Positions 1 through 12,096 of a stretch of 64,000 nt of DNA are shown piece after piece. The stretch comes from Cardinalis cardinalis (taxonomy: Eukaryota; Chordata; Aves; Passeriformes; Cardinalidae). The position numbers were made by a program, and so were the translations under genes. The notes beneath the pieces are model-generated. The model ran no database searches and had not been told where the DNA came from. It saw only the letters and a list, made by a program, of their open reading frames with translations. The stretch spans positions 2,907,527-2,971,526 of the forward strand of contig JACDOX010000021.1 of the NCBI GenBank assembly GCA_014549065.1, given 5' to 3'. The stretch's first letter is position 1, and each line of letters opens with the position of its first letter.

Positions 1-327
1 TCCATGATCCAGCACCACGACTCGGCAAACGCAGAGAAACTCGCCGCGGGTTCTGCCAAGGTGCTGAAAGGGCAGGCCCAGCAGGCCCCAGCGGCGCCCC
101 CAGGCTATGCTTACCCCGAGGTGGATGTGTCCGCGGCAGAGGAGCCCCTGCAGGCCGAGGGCATTGCCCTGGTCCGCCCCTCCGTGCCCGGCCTGGAGGC
201 CGAGCCCCTGGGCNGCCGCGCCTCCTCTGCCGCCTACAAGAGCAACGAGGGCCCCTTCTTCTCCAGCATGACCCTCTGGGGCTTGGCCATGAAAACCCTG
301 CAAAATGAAAGCGANTTGGAGCAATGA
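1..327 (+). CDS. ZBTB49: C-terminal end of a plus-strand protein, probably ZBTB49 (partial)
   Basis: An open frame runs from the first base of the window to a TGA at 325-327, about 108 codons. The 5' part of the exon is outside the window, so the ATG at 4 is probably internal. The stretch is GC-rich and codon-like, unlike the AT-rich DNA that follows, and ends with a motif around residues MTLWGLAMKTLQNES. It has no zinc finger, so if this is ZBTB49 (a BTB-domain C2H2 zinc-finger transcription factor acting in the nucleus) this is the acidic, proline- and alanine-rich tail behind the fingers. Assignment rests mainly on synteny: ZBTB49 lies directly upstream of NSG1 on the same strand in vertebrates. 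Two N bases (214 and 315) leave two residues undetermined. The identity is an inference; that it is a real terminal coding exon is well supported by length and composition. Confidence 0.62.
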   Translation, partial: SMIQHHDSANAEKLAAGSAKVLKGQAQQAPAAPPGYAYPEVDVSAAEEPLQAEGIALVRPSVPGLEAEPLGXRASSAAYKSNEGPFFSSMTLWGLAMKTLQNESXLEQ

Positions 328-1110
328 GGGCTCAGCTGACTGTACCAAAACTTCTCTGAGGCGTTTCATGTGGTTGCAGTTGCAGTGCAGCACAGAGAGT
401 TGTTAGGCCAGGTGGCTTGGACACGGACAGGAGTCAGAGTGCTCATTCCCAGAACCACATGGAGGCTGCCTTNATTTACACTGCTTCTCAGCAAAGCTTA
501 GATGCACTGTTGGGGACCTTTGTTGTTCTGTGACTGCACTGTGTAGCCCCTGTGTTACTGCCATGATTTACTAAAATTTGCCGCCAACTAAATTTACCAT
601 TTAACTTGGAATTTTTTACCTAATAATTGAGGAAAGGATGGCCAGTGTCTAAGTTCATGATATGGATACAGCTCCAAGCATGGGTCATCAGAGCTGTGTG
701 ATGGTGTAGATATGACAGGGGGAAAATGTTTAACCAGTCAGTAGTGGCTTTCTTACCAGTAGGGTCATTGAGTTACAGGACCTGAGTGTTGTGACATTGA
801 CTTTTAATGTTAAATACTGGGCAATATTTGTGATAGTGCAAAGTAACTGTATATCTAGAAACTTTATTTTTTTACAATAAAAGCTTTTTTTTAGTATTTT
901 ATAAACTATTTTGCACAGCAGATTATTTGTAAAATGAAGGCGAAGATCAAGTTGTGAATAAAGAGAAATTGTTTTACACTGCTTGATGTATTTTGTCTTT
1001 CTATGAAGGATTTTCAGTAATAGTTCCATCTATTCCAGGTATCTTTACAATGCTAAAGGGGATGCCATCACAAGAAATACTATAAAATAAATGCAATCAA
1101 TGCACCAGTA
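328..1110 (+). other. Probable 3' UTR of the ZBTB49-like gene
   Basis: AT-rich sequence following the stop codon at 327, with no further coding potential. Three AATAAA hexamers occur, at 876-881, 957-962 and 1086-1091, each a possible cleavage signal. T-rich stretches follow the first two. The true 3' end cannot be fixed from sequence alone. Confidence 0.5.
876..962 (+). terminator. Candidate poly(A) signals for the upstream gene
   Basis: Two canonical AATAAA hexamers, 876-881 and 957-962, lie 549 and 630 bases after the stop codon. The first is followed by a T-rich run (887-900) resembling a downstream GU/U element. Both are plausible; usage is unknown. Confidence 0.45.
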
Positions 1111-4100
1111 AGTTGTCTTGTACTTGAATGAGTATAAGACATTGGCTGATTAATGGAATAATAAATAATAAATAGACTGTTACAGGACAGAAACATTGCT
1201 TTTCTGCTTTGGTGCTTTGAANGGTTGCTGCATTTCAAACTGCTTGCTACAGATAATGACATTCTGTGGAAATTTAAAGTTTGGAAAATATAGTATTCTT
1301 CTATCTTTTTAAGGTGTTTTCCCCCCCAGGAATTCAGAACTAGTTGTTACATCTCTTGTTGTGTTAACCACCATACACTACACTGTGGGGCTTCACTCCC
1401 TGAATTCCTTTACNTGGTCCCTGCACCTTCCTGAACTGCTTTCAACCTGGGTTCAAATGAGAGAGTGTTTCTGGCCAGAGTGCAGCACACCTTCNAACAA
1501 AAGGGGCAGCCCATTACAGGGTCTGTGTGAGTCTCAAAAGGTAAACATTTCTCTCCATAGTCATTTAATGTTGCAAAAACTTTTTTACTACCTTAACAGA
1601 CCACTTTAAAAAAAATTAGCTGCACTGGAGAGCAAGTTGGGATTTTTTTCATCTTTCTTTTCTTGTAGTGCACGTATTCTAGAAAACTTAAAAACACTGT
1701 TTTTCCAGCCAGTGAAGTCAAAACAACAAAGTTTTTGCAGGGGGTGTGTGTGTGTTAAAAATAGCANTAGTCTAGCTGAGCACAGTCCCACATGGATTAA
1801 GCAGGGGACACTTTCTANAGGTGAACCCTGAGCTCTCCCCTCATTCTTTGCCTTTTGCATTGTTTGCTTCGGAACGCTGCAGTTCCCTGTGGGAATTGCC
1901 CATGTGCCATTCTGCAGTGCAGGTGTTGCAGTTCTGTCCCTGGCCACGTGTGCTCGTGCTCACTCTCACTCTGCTCTCCTTGCACTGGTGCCTGAGGCAC
2001 AATGTGGGTATCTGCCAGTCACTAGCTCTGCAGGTTTCCTCTTGTCAGAAACTATTTTTAAATTTACTTATCCCAAGCNAAAATAGAAATTTGACTCTGT
2101 TCCCACAGGGATTTTGTTGCTTGGAAAGGATAAATCTGCAATTNAAACCTCCTAACTTTTCATTGTCTCTGATTCCACAGTGATTTTGCTTTCTCTGTTG
2201 CGTTTTTGAGGAGTCACTATAGGGTAACTTTAAATCAAACCATGTTGCAACCTTTGTGCTCTTCTAACAGTGTGTTGGAGGTCTNGAGGAATGTGTAAGA
2301 CTGTCATAAAGGGAAAGTGGCAGCCTGAGACACTTTTAAACACATAGATTAGATCAGATCATGGATTAGTACCAGGTGCTTTGTGCCAAGAGGACAGCTC
2401 TGTTGCATTAAGGATTATTCCCCTTGCTTGGCAGCATTTCTGTGAGAGTTGTTTCACACCAGNAACATGACAGGTCTCCAAGCTGCCACCAGACTGGGAG
2501 TGCTGTCTGCAGTTTGGAGGCTTTGTTAAAACCCCACCTTGCAATGTGGCATCTTTGAGAAGGAAGTGGAGCAAACAGTGGTAGGAGGAAACTGTTCCAT
2601 CTGAGTTTGTGCAGCTGGAACCAGAAAAANGGAGGAGTTACAGCACTGGGAAGGAGCACTAAGAACAGTTGTTTCTAGCTGTCTTGAAGGAAAAGCTGAG
2701 TATGAGAGAAAATTCAAAAGATTAGTAGGTGGATGGAGTCAGATGGAAGAGAATGAATTTTTATGNAAGGAGTAAAACTTTTGCATTAATAAGCCCCATC
2801 CCTGCAGCCACTCTGCAGTGAGAATATCACTGCCTGACTGNAAGAAAATGTATTTTGCTGTTGTGTTTCCAAAAGCAAATACAGTCTGTCATGTCAATTT
2901 AGNATTGCCTGAGCTTTTGCCAGGGAGACATCAGCAGAAAACGACCTTGGAAGAGGATCTTTGCTGTATCCTAATAATTACCTATGCCAGCCTGTAGGTG
3001 TCTAATGAAGAGGATGTTTGAGTGGGAACAGCAAATAAGGTTTGACAGTCCTAACGCTGCCATAAACGTGGCAGAGCTGGAGAGGAGCAGGGACCCCTGG
3101 GGCTTTGAGGAGCAGGTGGAAGCCGTGACACCAGTGCTGAGCCAGGGACATGCTAGGAGCAGCAGACCCCCATCCATAGCTGTGGCTCACAAATACCACA
3201 GCCAGGGAGCTGAGGGGATGGGTCAGCACTGGTCCTTTGGCCAGTGCCAGACAGTGCAGTGGTGCCATTCTAGTTGATGTAAATGGTATGCTATTAAAAT
3301 AAATAAATAAATATTTTTGGGAAGAGGGTGTTAACCAACCTGGCCTAGTAAAATAGGAAGACTGCTAATTGCTATTTCTTGCAATAATTATCCTGCAGCA
3401 CAGAGCTGCTCTTGGTCTTGCAAACCAGAATCACTTTATTTAACAGAGGGTGCAGGTGACCACTCAGGGCTTTGTTTGGATTTGTTCAGGGCAGACATAT
3501 CTGTCATTTGACTCCTGAGCAATATTAAAAAAATCAAATTAGTGTTTGGAAGGCATTACTGTGGTTATTTTGATTTATTTTGATTGGCTTTTTTATTTGT
3601 TTTGATTAAAAAGCATTTAATCTGTACAAAACATAACCTGCCATTTTTATGGGAGGATGGTTACTGTGTATNTATATACAGGAAAAGGAGGCATCATATA
3701 ATGACATATAATCTAAGTTCAAATAACTCCCCTTCCAAAAAAAAAATTCCTCTGCTTGAGACTTATTTTCTAGTTTAGTTAGAACTGAAAAAGTTGTGTA
3801 AGGAAGAAGAACTTTAGTAGGCAGGACTTAATGCTTGTTTATTACCTGTTGCCATTGAGCACAGAGTGTTTTTGTGGTCTAACACCTCATTGCATTCTCT
3901 CACACTCTTTTTAAACCTGGCCTATGAGATGTTTCTCAGATTCAGAGGTCAGGCTTTAGAACAGAGCACTTGTGCTTTGTTTCCATGGCTTCTTCAGCAA
4001 ATTCAAATACACTTAAACTCCTGTTGATAATTTTACAGGGAAGTAATTGCTACACATGAGGTATTCCCAAAACATCTAAGTGGCATATACAAGAGCAAGC

Positions 4101-6063
4101 CAAATTTGAAGACAAAATCAGTGTGAAGCAAGTGGAACTGGCCCCGTAGGCCATTTGCTTCTGGAATCCACTTTTTTCTTTCCTTGCATTGTCTTCCCCA
4201 CTGTGGGTAGCTCCATTCATACGTGGACAGCTGCATTCAATTCTTGCTGCTCACTTCATGCCCCTTAGNCACCCCTCATAATCCAGCCCAGAGGTTAACA
4301 TATTCAAGCTCAGGAAGGAAAAGTGTTGAGGCATATAGGTGAACAGAGCTGTAAAACTTTATAAATTCTCCAGGCTCCATGTTTTGGAGTGGGTGCTGGG
4401 ATTTTTGGATATTTGGCTTTCTTTAGCTAAAGAGCTTGTTTGAGAAGTAGTATGTTAGATAAACATGGCAAGACATGTAGATGGTCCTGCTTGAGAAGAA
4501 GACTTAATAGAAAGCAAATAATTATGAGCTTTATAGACATATTCAAAGGGAAAAATGTGATAGCTTGGGAAATGTGTTCTAAGGACAACTGAAGTGCCTC
4601 AGATGCAGCTATTTGGTAATTCAGCATGCTAATGACTTCAAAGTGACCTGTGCTCCACTGTGCTGCAAATAGATTTCTTTGTATTGGTACACACAGACTT
4701 GTGCTTTCTGGTCCATAGCCTTATTCATTAATCCTTACTGACATCTATTATTGAATTTGCCTTCTCTAAACAGTTGGTTTCCACCTCTGCTATTAAATCT
4801 CCATCCTAAAAAATAGATAAAAACTACCTTTAAAACACAGCCNAGTGAAGACACAAGCTAGTGACTCAGACATGCTTTTTTTTTTTTTCTGGAGACAGTA
4901 CCCCTACTGTTTAAATATAATTTTTTCTTCTTTTTTGTAGTTGATATTCACATGTGTGTTCAGATTTGACAACAGTTTTGTTCACTTGGTGAGGGAATTT
5001 TTCCTGGAAGGTTACAAAAGCCCATTAACAGCAGCACACAATGCAGTGCTGAGGAGCGTGCATGCATGAACTACAAGTCTNCCAGCTTTTTGTGAAGCTC
5101 TGCATGGGGCAGTATACTGAAATAAAGCCTTTCAGACCCTTTTAATGTAGTTCTGACCTTCCACTCTATATTAAACAGATGACTGGAACCAGAAAGATAG
5201 GTCATTGTGATTGCAGTTAATATTTGTAAGGACCAAAGCAGCTCTCAGCCTTTGAGGTAGAAGGGAATCATCTTAAGTGTGAAAATGTATCATCACAAGA
5301 ATGGAGAGGATCAAAGGAAGGCCAGCTGGTGCTCGGACATCTTTTCATAACCTTTATTACAATGCTAGAATACACTAACCTCAATGGGAAGTCCATTCAG
5401 TTCATGTATTTCAAATAGATAATCTGTATTCTGGTGAAACAAAGAACGTGAAAAAAAGCCCTTTCTAAAAGGGAGGTGGTCAGCACAAATTGCCTATGAT
5501 TTAATCATTTTGGTTTTCTAAAATCAGCTTAGCTTTTTCAATGCAAATATATGAACGTTTAACATGCTGATTTTAGAAGTGATTGAAAATTTGTAAAATT
5601 AAGGTGCAGAGAGTTCTAGCTGATTTTACTGGGGTTAACTTCTACTTCAGAATAAATGCCCTCCACATATTCACATATACAAAAGGTAAGACATAGTATT
5701 AAATGAAAAAAAGCCAACAGAACAATCATAAACATTAAATCATTCAGAAGGCATGCATATGTGGAGTTGGGAAAAGGCCAAGATTAAGGCTGACTGGTTT
5801 TGACAAATACCCAAAATTTAAGTTTNGGCCTTCAGGGAACATCATATCACTGTAAACACCTACAAAATTAGCAATATCAAAGCAGAAAATCAATGAAGAT
5901 TGCTCTTTGTTGGTCTGCTGCCACAGTAAAGTCCTGTGCCCAGGGGCTGAGGGCTGTGCTACCAGATCCATGCTAAATGGAGAGGGAANNGCAGTGGGGC
6001 TGCAGGTACAGACCNGGGGTGGGAACTTCTGCCAGAATATTTTTCAGATGGGGAATGCTGTAT

Positions 6064-6127
6064 ATCACTAGAATATCAAAGTATGTCACTATAATATACA
6101 CAACTTACATCACTAGAATATCAAAGT
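6064..6127. repeat. 19-bp direct repeat, 45-bp spacing
   Basis: The sequence ATCACTAGAATATCAAAGT occurs at 6,064-6,082 and again, identical, at 6,109-6,127. The intervening bases are partly similar (TGTCACTATAATATA), which suggests a decayed 3-copy local tandem array. It looks like replication slippage. Confidence 0.8.
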
Positions 6128-6597
6128 TCAAACTCAATTGTTAAATTATTTAGTCATTGCTTTTGGATTTGGATTTCAATCAATCACTTTCTGGATTTGT
6201 TCTACGGATGCAGAAAGTAGAAAGTATCCCTTCTACTTGTTGAGCAGGGACTTGCTTCCAGCCAATTCTATTCAATTTTTTGACTAAAGATGGATACCAG
6301 TGTCCAAATTGCATTATTTATGAAGTTAGGACTTGCCAGGAAATGCAGCAGTCAGTCTCTTAATATTGCAAAATGCCAAATGGACAAAAGGATGTTACCT
6401 TTTCCTACCCAGACAGTCATAGCATCAGCTGGATAACAACTGTGGCCTGTGGGGCAGATCTGAGGGGCACTGAAATTCCAACAGCTCCAGGAATTTCAAT
6501 TTCATTTCAATTCAAAAGTCATTAAAATAATTCCTAATTTCTGGAGCTCAGAAGAAATGGTATTTAATTTCTTTTTCTCCNAGTAATTTGCATGTCA

Positions 6598-6645
6598 AAT
6601 CTCTCTCCCTCTCTCTCACATGCTCTCCCCCTCTCTCTCCTGTCA
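6598..6645. repeat. CT-rich simple repeat
   Basis: An imperfect (CT)n / CCTCTCTC polypyrimidine tract on the plus strand. It is intergenic low-complexity sequence. Confidence 0.75.
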
Positions 6646-8178
6646 GTGATGTCTCTCTCAGCAGCTGTCTGGTCATGAATCACTCCCATCATCTGAAGCA
6701 TATTTTTAACACTTCTGGACGTGCTCTAAAAGCAAATGCTGTTAAGCAAACAATTTGCACTGTTTTTCCATACACTTCCTTCACTTGCCCAAACCTTTCA
6801 TAATCATGACTTTAAAAGCTGGGTCACAGGGGAATCAGGTACTGGAAAATACAACCTTTTGTACTTGTGAGAGTATCATAATGTTACATCAAGTTCTCAT
6901 GTAATGCAGATATTGTCTGACTTGCAGAAGACTTGAAGTTGCCTGAAGCTTGAGAATTCAACTTCATTAAGATTCATATAAATGTTGCCTTTGGTTTCAC
7001 CCATTGTATTCTGCACCCTCTCAAGCTCNAGCTTCACTTTGAGTTTAGGAATTGAGCAGACAAAAAGGAAATCGCTGTCAAAGCTTAGTTCAGCTGCTGT
7101 TTCAGTAAAGTAGATTAGATTATGCCATGTTTGCTTCAGAGCAGCTACTTCACAGCCTGAAATGGAGAACATAATCATGGAGCTGANAAATTATTTTCCT
7201 TGTAATCATGAGTTTCAGAGCTACCAGAAAAATTATGTTGACCAAAAAGGTTTTGATCTTAAAAGNTTCTCTGTTTTTCTCATCTATTCTTTGGCAGAAG
7301 GATGCCCACTGGGGCCTTAGGGCACCAAGGATATTTGCTAAGTGCCTGGAAGGCCTTTGGAACTGTCCAGTAATAAGTCAAAGAGGAAAAAATCTTGTTC
7401 TTCTGCCATGGGGTAGTAAGTGACTCTTCTGGTAACTTTAATATTTGTCAGGAATACAAGTTTTTGAGCTCCAGCTCCAGTTTATTACATTGGCACATGG
7501 GCAAAACAGGAATCCTGACTATGCCCAGCTGGAAAGGACTTTCTTTTTCCGAATAAAACGTGGCTTTTAAATACCCAGGACCAAGTTATGTTTACTTTTG
7601 CAAAGACTAGAAGCAGGAACCCTAAAGGATGCTTTTCTCTGAAGTCCTAATGAAAGTGTTGTACAAACTATGAGCCACGTACTTCCACTTCATGTTTGCA
7701 TCTGGAACTCTCTCGCTGCTCTGATGTCACATCCCTTTGTATTTTTAAGTGCTTAGAAGAACCCTTCTGTGACAAAACACTAAATAATACTTGAAGTCTG
7801 GAAACTATCTGAAGTACTTCTGATAAGGAGTGCTGCCATATGTGGACTGTGATATGGATGAGCACTGAGCACTCTGACTGTCCTGGTATGTCATTTCATC
7901 TTCCTGACAAGCCTGGCTATAGTGGAATCATCAGAGCTTTATCANGTTGCAAAGCTTTGTTTTAGACAAGGAAGCTTTGTCAGCCACCAGTAATNATATC
8001 ACCACTGTTCAGAAACCTAATGATATGATTTGTGCTACTTGCTGTTCCCAAAAACCCTTCCCTTTAGAAAAANGATTAAATAAAACCTACCTCTAAGGGG
8101 GTAGCCCTTGTCATTGCAAGAAAAGCCTAACACACTTNAAGTGCCTGGAAATCAGAAGACAAAAAGCATTTCAAAACA

Positions 8179-8600
8179 CCTCCGTGAGTGTTGCTGGGCT
8201 GATCTTATCCCGCGAATTCCCGGATCAGCGCACCTGATGCACCGCCCCGGCCGGCGGCTGCAGAGCCTCTGCCCGCCGGGGGGCACTGAAAGCCCGAGAG
8301 ATAAACGGGCTGGGCTGGGCTGAGATGGGCTGGGCTGAGCCGGGCCGGGCCGGGCTGGGCTGGGCTGAGATGGGCTGGACTGGGCTGAGCCGAGCCGGAC
8401 TGGGCTGAGCTGGGCTGGGCTGTTCCGCTCAGCCGCGCCCGGCAGCCTCCCGCGCAGTCGGGCTGCGGCGTTATCAGCAGTGATAAACCTCCTTCTGTTT
8501 TGTTAGGAAGCGATAATGTGTTAGCTGCTTCGTTATCCGCATCCTTAATAAACTGCAAGGACATNACTTCTTGCCCTTGGGCGTTCCTGCCGAGCAGAGC
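8179..8600. promoter_or_regulatory. GC-rich island with GATA-motif cluster
   Basis: Sequence composition switches abruptly from AT-rich to GC- and CpG-rich at about 8,179 and returns to ordinary composition near 8,600, just before the assembly gap. It contains six GATAA/TTATC motifs, at 8,205-8,209, 8,300-8,304, 8,471-8,475, 8,482-8,486, 8,512-8,516 and 8,533-8,537. The pair at 8,471-8,486 forms a back-to-back palindromic arrangement. No convincing exon or splice-bounded open frame is visible. It may be a distal enhancer or an unannotated promoter; this is inference from composition and motifs only. Confidence 0.35.
8307..8422. repeat. GGGCT/GAGCC pentamer minisatellite
   Basis: A 116-bp array of degenerate 5-bp units, mostly GGGCT with GAGCC, GAGAT, GGACT and GAGCT variants. 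The plus strand is strongly G-rich and has several runs matching a G-quadruplex pattern (G3 tracts separated by 2-7 bases, for example near 8,307-8,340). The open frame across it on the minus strand is a by-product of the 5-bp repeat and not evidence for a protein. Confidence 0.9.
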
Positions 8601-8678
8601 TGGAGATTGCATTGCCAGCCACAGCAGAGCGGGCTGTGCCTCGGCCTCGTGGGTAACTGTGATGTGGGACACAAACAC

Positions 8679-9328
8679 NNNNNNNNNNNNNNNNNNNNNN
8701 NNNNNNNNNNNNNNNNNNNNNNNNNNNNNNNNNNNNNNNNNNNNNNNNNNNNNNNNNNNNNNNNNNNNNNNNNNNNNNNNNNNNNNNNNNNNNNNNNNNN
8801 NNNNNNNNNNNNNNNNNNNNNNNNNNNNNNNNNNNNNNNNNNNNNNNNNNNNNNNNNNNNNNNNNNNNNNNNNNNNNNNNNNNNNNNNNNNNNNNNNNNN
8901 NNNNNNNNNNNNNNNNNNNNNNNNNNNNNNNNNNNNNNNNNNNNNNNNNNNNNNNNNNNNNNNNNNNNNNNNNNNNNNNNNNNNNNNNNNNNNNNNNNNN
9001 NNNNNNNNNNNNNNNNNNNNNNNNNNNNNNNNNNNNNNNNNNNNNNNNNNNNNNNNNNNNNNNNNNNNNNNNNNNNNNNNNNNNNNNNNNNNNNNNNNNN
9101 NNNNNNNNNNNNNNNNNNNNNNNNNNNNNNNNNNNNNNNNNNNNNNNNNNNNNNNNNNNNNNNNNNNNNNNNNNNNNNNNNNNNNNNNNNNNNNNNNNNN
9201 NNNNNNNNNNNNNNNNNNNNNNNNNNNNNNNNNNNNNNNNNNNNNNNNNNNNNNNNNNNNNNNNNNNNNNNNNNNNNNNNNNNNNNNNNNNNNNNNNNNN
9301 NNNNNNNNNNNNNNNNNNNNNNNNNNNN
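8679..9328. other. Assembly gap (650 N)
   Basis: A continuous run of N. It is flanked on the right by copies of a 31-32 bp minisatellite and on the left by the GC-rich island, so the missing sequence is probably repetitive and GC-rich. Open frames that cross it are meaningless. Confidence 0.99.
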
Positions 9329-9329
9329 A

Positions 9330-9424
9330 GTTCTGGGATGGTTTTATCTGAACACCGTTGGTTCTGGGATGGGTTTTATTTAAAGGCTCTTGGTTCTGGG
9401 GCGGGTTTGTCTCTGTGCTCTGTG
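9330..9424 (+). repeat. 31-32 bp minisatellite abutting the gap
   Basis: Three consecutive units start with GTTCTGGG at 9,330, 9,361 and 9,393. Each continues with a G-rich run followed by TTTTAT or TTTGTC. The first unit begins right at the gap edge, so the array very likely continues into the gap; 650 bases would hold about twenty units. Confidence 0.75.
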
Positions 9425-9956
9425 TGCTCCCGCCCTCCGCCTGAGCCCTTCCCAGCTGTTTCTCTGGCTGCAGGCTGCCACACAAGCTGAGCCGGCTCCC
9501 TGGCATTCCTGAAGAGGTCCCTTGGGAAACACTGACCCTCTGGCAGAGCTCTGTGGGCTCTCTGGACCTCTTCCATTTCCTGATACTATGTTTTACACAA
9601 ACCCTTAACCATTTCCTTCACATGAAGTGAAAATGCTCAGCACAACTACACTGCCCTATTTTGGTCTTACTGGTAGCCACCTCTGCCATTCTTCGACTGT
9701 AGGATGCCCACCTGCCAGCTTAGGAAGTCACTCCTCACTAAATCCCCCTANAGAAAAGTGTTTTGGCTTCTACTTCTGGCAAGGATATAAAAATATTGCA
9801 CAGCTGCCTGTGTTCAGGCTGAAAGGGCAGGGATCACAGAAGCCAGACGAAGCATAAACAGTGAGAAGTCTGTGCTCAGAAAAACTAGAGTACGAGTGGG
9901 AAATGCAAAACTGAAATTGTTCAGCAATGTCTCCTCCAAAACAAGAGAAGAATAGG

Positions 9957-9982
9957 ATAATAATAATAATAATAATAATAAA
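9957..9982. repeat. (AAT)n microsatellite
   Basis: About eight uninterrupted AAT/TAA units in intergenic DNA. Confidence 0.95.
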
Positions 9983-12096
9983 TCTGAAAGTATTTCCTGT
10001 AAGAGTAAGCAGAAATTCTCTTTAAAAATTTACAAAAACAAAACTCTAATAGTAAAGTGAAAAGTATGGATTTTGTTCCCTACATGTAATTTCCAAGNAT
10101 GTCCTCATGGGGAGTTTCAATATTTGGCTTTGTGATTTTGGCTGTACAACTTGGTAATAGAAACAGATCAAACACTATCATTAGTTTTAAATCTATTTAC
10201 ACATCTGGAAGCAAAAATGGAATCCGTAAGGTGTTGTGAGTCAAACAGAAAGACTCTGTCAATGCCATAGCTTTTCAGCCCAGCTACATTTCACTGCTGT
10301 AGCCCTTGTGGTGGGTGCTGGCTGTAACTGGAACTGCCCTGTTGTTGGTACCTGTGCCAGGCAGAACAGCAGATTGCCAAAAGTGATACAGGATGTGCCC
10401 CCCCATCTTGCTCCAACAGGGATTTGACTGCTGTTACATTTTCAGCTCTGCTCNGTTGAATTTTTCCAATGAATCTTGAGTAAATGTCACTGTGTTTATT
10501 TGTACATTATTACTCCTTGAAAGCACTGTGCTTTCACAGAGTAACAATTTTCAAAAGTTTTCAGAGTGCACAGCAGCTGATAACCACAAGTTATGATAAT
10601 CACTGCTTGTTTCTCATATTGTAAGTACCCAGCTCTACCAGAACTGTCAATTGCTGTGTTAGTAGGCAGTTTTGTAATACAGATCTGTTGAAATACTGTT
10701 CTATAAAACCCTTCTAAAACAACTTGAAGCAATTATTTTCAAGAAAACAATTACTTTCCAAATATTTTAAATATTTTGGTAATAGTATTTTTCTAATTAA
10801 CTGGGTTTTCTTTAAGTAATCTAAATGAGTTGTGTACATTGGATGTAAAGGATATTCAGTCTCTTTGTTAGACTTGGGAAAGCACTGAGGTGTCTCAAAA
10901 ATACACCCTCCTGTACCTACCTATAACCATGGAAAGATGTAAAAATGTCTCTAAAATCTGGTTTTGAGTTTACAGCAAAGCTGGTNGCTGGTTTTCTTTA
11001 GAGTTTGTGTATACAATGCATGTTGGGTTAGTTACACTACTGAATGAATGTAGGGTCCATATTTGCTCTCTATTTGTAGTCCATGTTATTTAGTCACATT
11101 ATTTATGCTTGAAATACAGAAATGTAATTTTTCCCAAAAGAGAGGAAGAATAAGCTTGATGAGGGTGAAATGCCTCTGCAGAAATGGAACTGCCATTGTG
11201 TGTTGNGTTCTGTATGACACTCTTTTTTTAATTAAAACTTTTTTTAATTCAAACTTTTTTAACAACTAAACCATGTCCCAAACTCATATAGCTGTAGCCT
11301 TAGCAAAAATCAAGTATTGAACAGGCTAAATTTTGCGGAAATTCCATGAGTATATGCTGATCCTTCAGAAAAATGTCTTAAGAAAGTCATTAAAAACCTC
11401 TGTGGATTAAGATCACAAGTTTTCCCCACAAGAAAATATTGGAGACTTAAGACTTACTGAAGCTCAATGTGATCTAGTTTAAGAAAAAATNTCTATATGG
11501 GTTAAAAGTTCTTCCCTGCAGTGGGAAGAAGGTACCCAGCCCTTGCTGCTGCTCCTTCTAGAATGTTGTCCAGTATCCTGAGCTGCCCAGTAGGACCAGA
11601 CTGGCAGAACAGACAGGATAGCTCTTGAATGGCTGATGTCCTCCTTAGGAGATGTGATAGATTCTTCCTTGTCACTGCCAAATATTTCCTTACACTCCTT
11701 TTNGATTTTCTAGGAATTAACACTTACATATGATAACTGGAGACAGATGAAAACAAGAACAGACTACTGGGAAACAACAAAAATATCCACCTGCTCCTCT
11801 CTATGTCCATTGAGCTGTTGCTTTATGGTCCTATGACTATCTGCNAATCTTTTGCTGGTATGAGCCAGTTGGATTGAGTTCAGCCAAGCAAAATGCAGTT
11901 AGGCAGCTGAGAGTCTATTAAAATATACCACTTTGGACTTTTCTGTAGGAATTAAGACCAGGAGATTCTCACTAAACTACTACTTTGGCTAGCTTGGCCA
12001 TCCCAACACTCTTGAAGAATTGTCCTTTTCTGTCTCTCAAGCCTGAGGCCTGATTTGCTTTTCTTTTGGAATTCATCATTGTCTGTAATGGGAAAT

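Larger units (their letters stand above)
1111..8178. other. Intergenic DNA, no recognisable gene
   Basis: About 7 kb of AT-rich sequence between the ZBTB49-like 3' UTR and the GC-rich island at 8.2 kb. Open frames here are short and unremarkable. I see only low-complexity features: a CT-rich tract at about 6,598-6,645 and a 19-bp direct duplication at 6,064-6,127. No tRNA-like, rRNA-like or recognisable transposon sequence was identified. Confidence 0.6.

Noticed and set aside
8..28. A CAGCACCACG stretch resembling half of a REST/RE1 silencer site
   Set aside because: Only the left half-site is close to consensus, and it lies inside a coding exon where the sequence is constrained by the protein.
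2984..3277. A 97-codon plus-strand frame in a slightly GC-richer patch, with open frames also on the minus strand
   Set aside because: No recognised family, no splice sites that make sense, and the opposite strand is equally open.
8205..9506. A 433-codon minus-strand frame and two long plus-strand frames around 8.2-9.5 kb
   Set aside because: Most of each frame is the N gap or the pentamer minisatellite, so their length carries no information.
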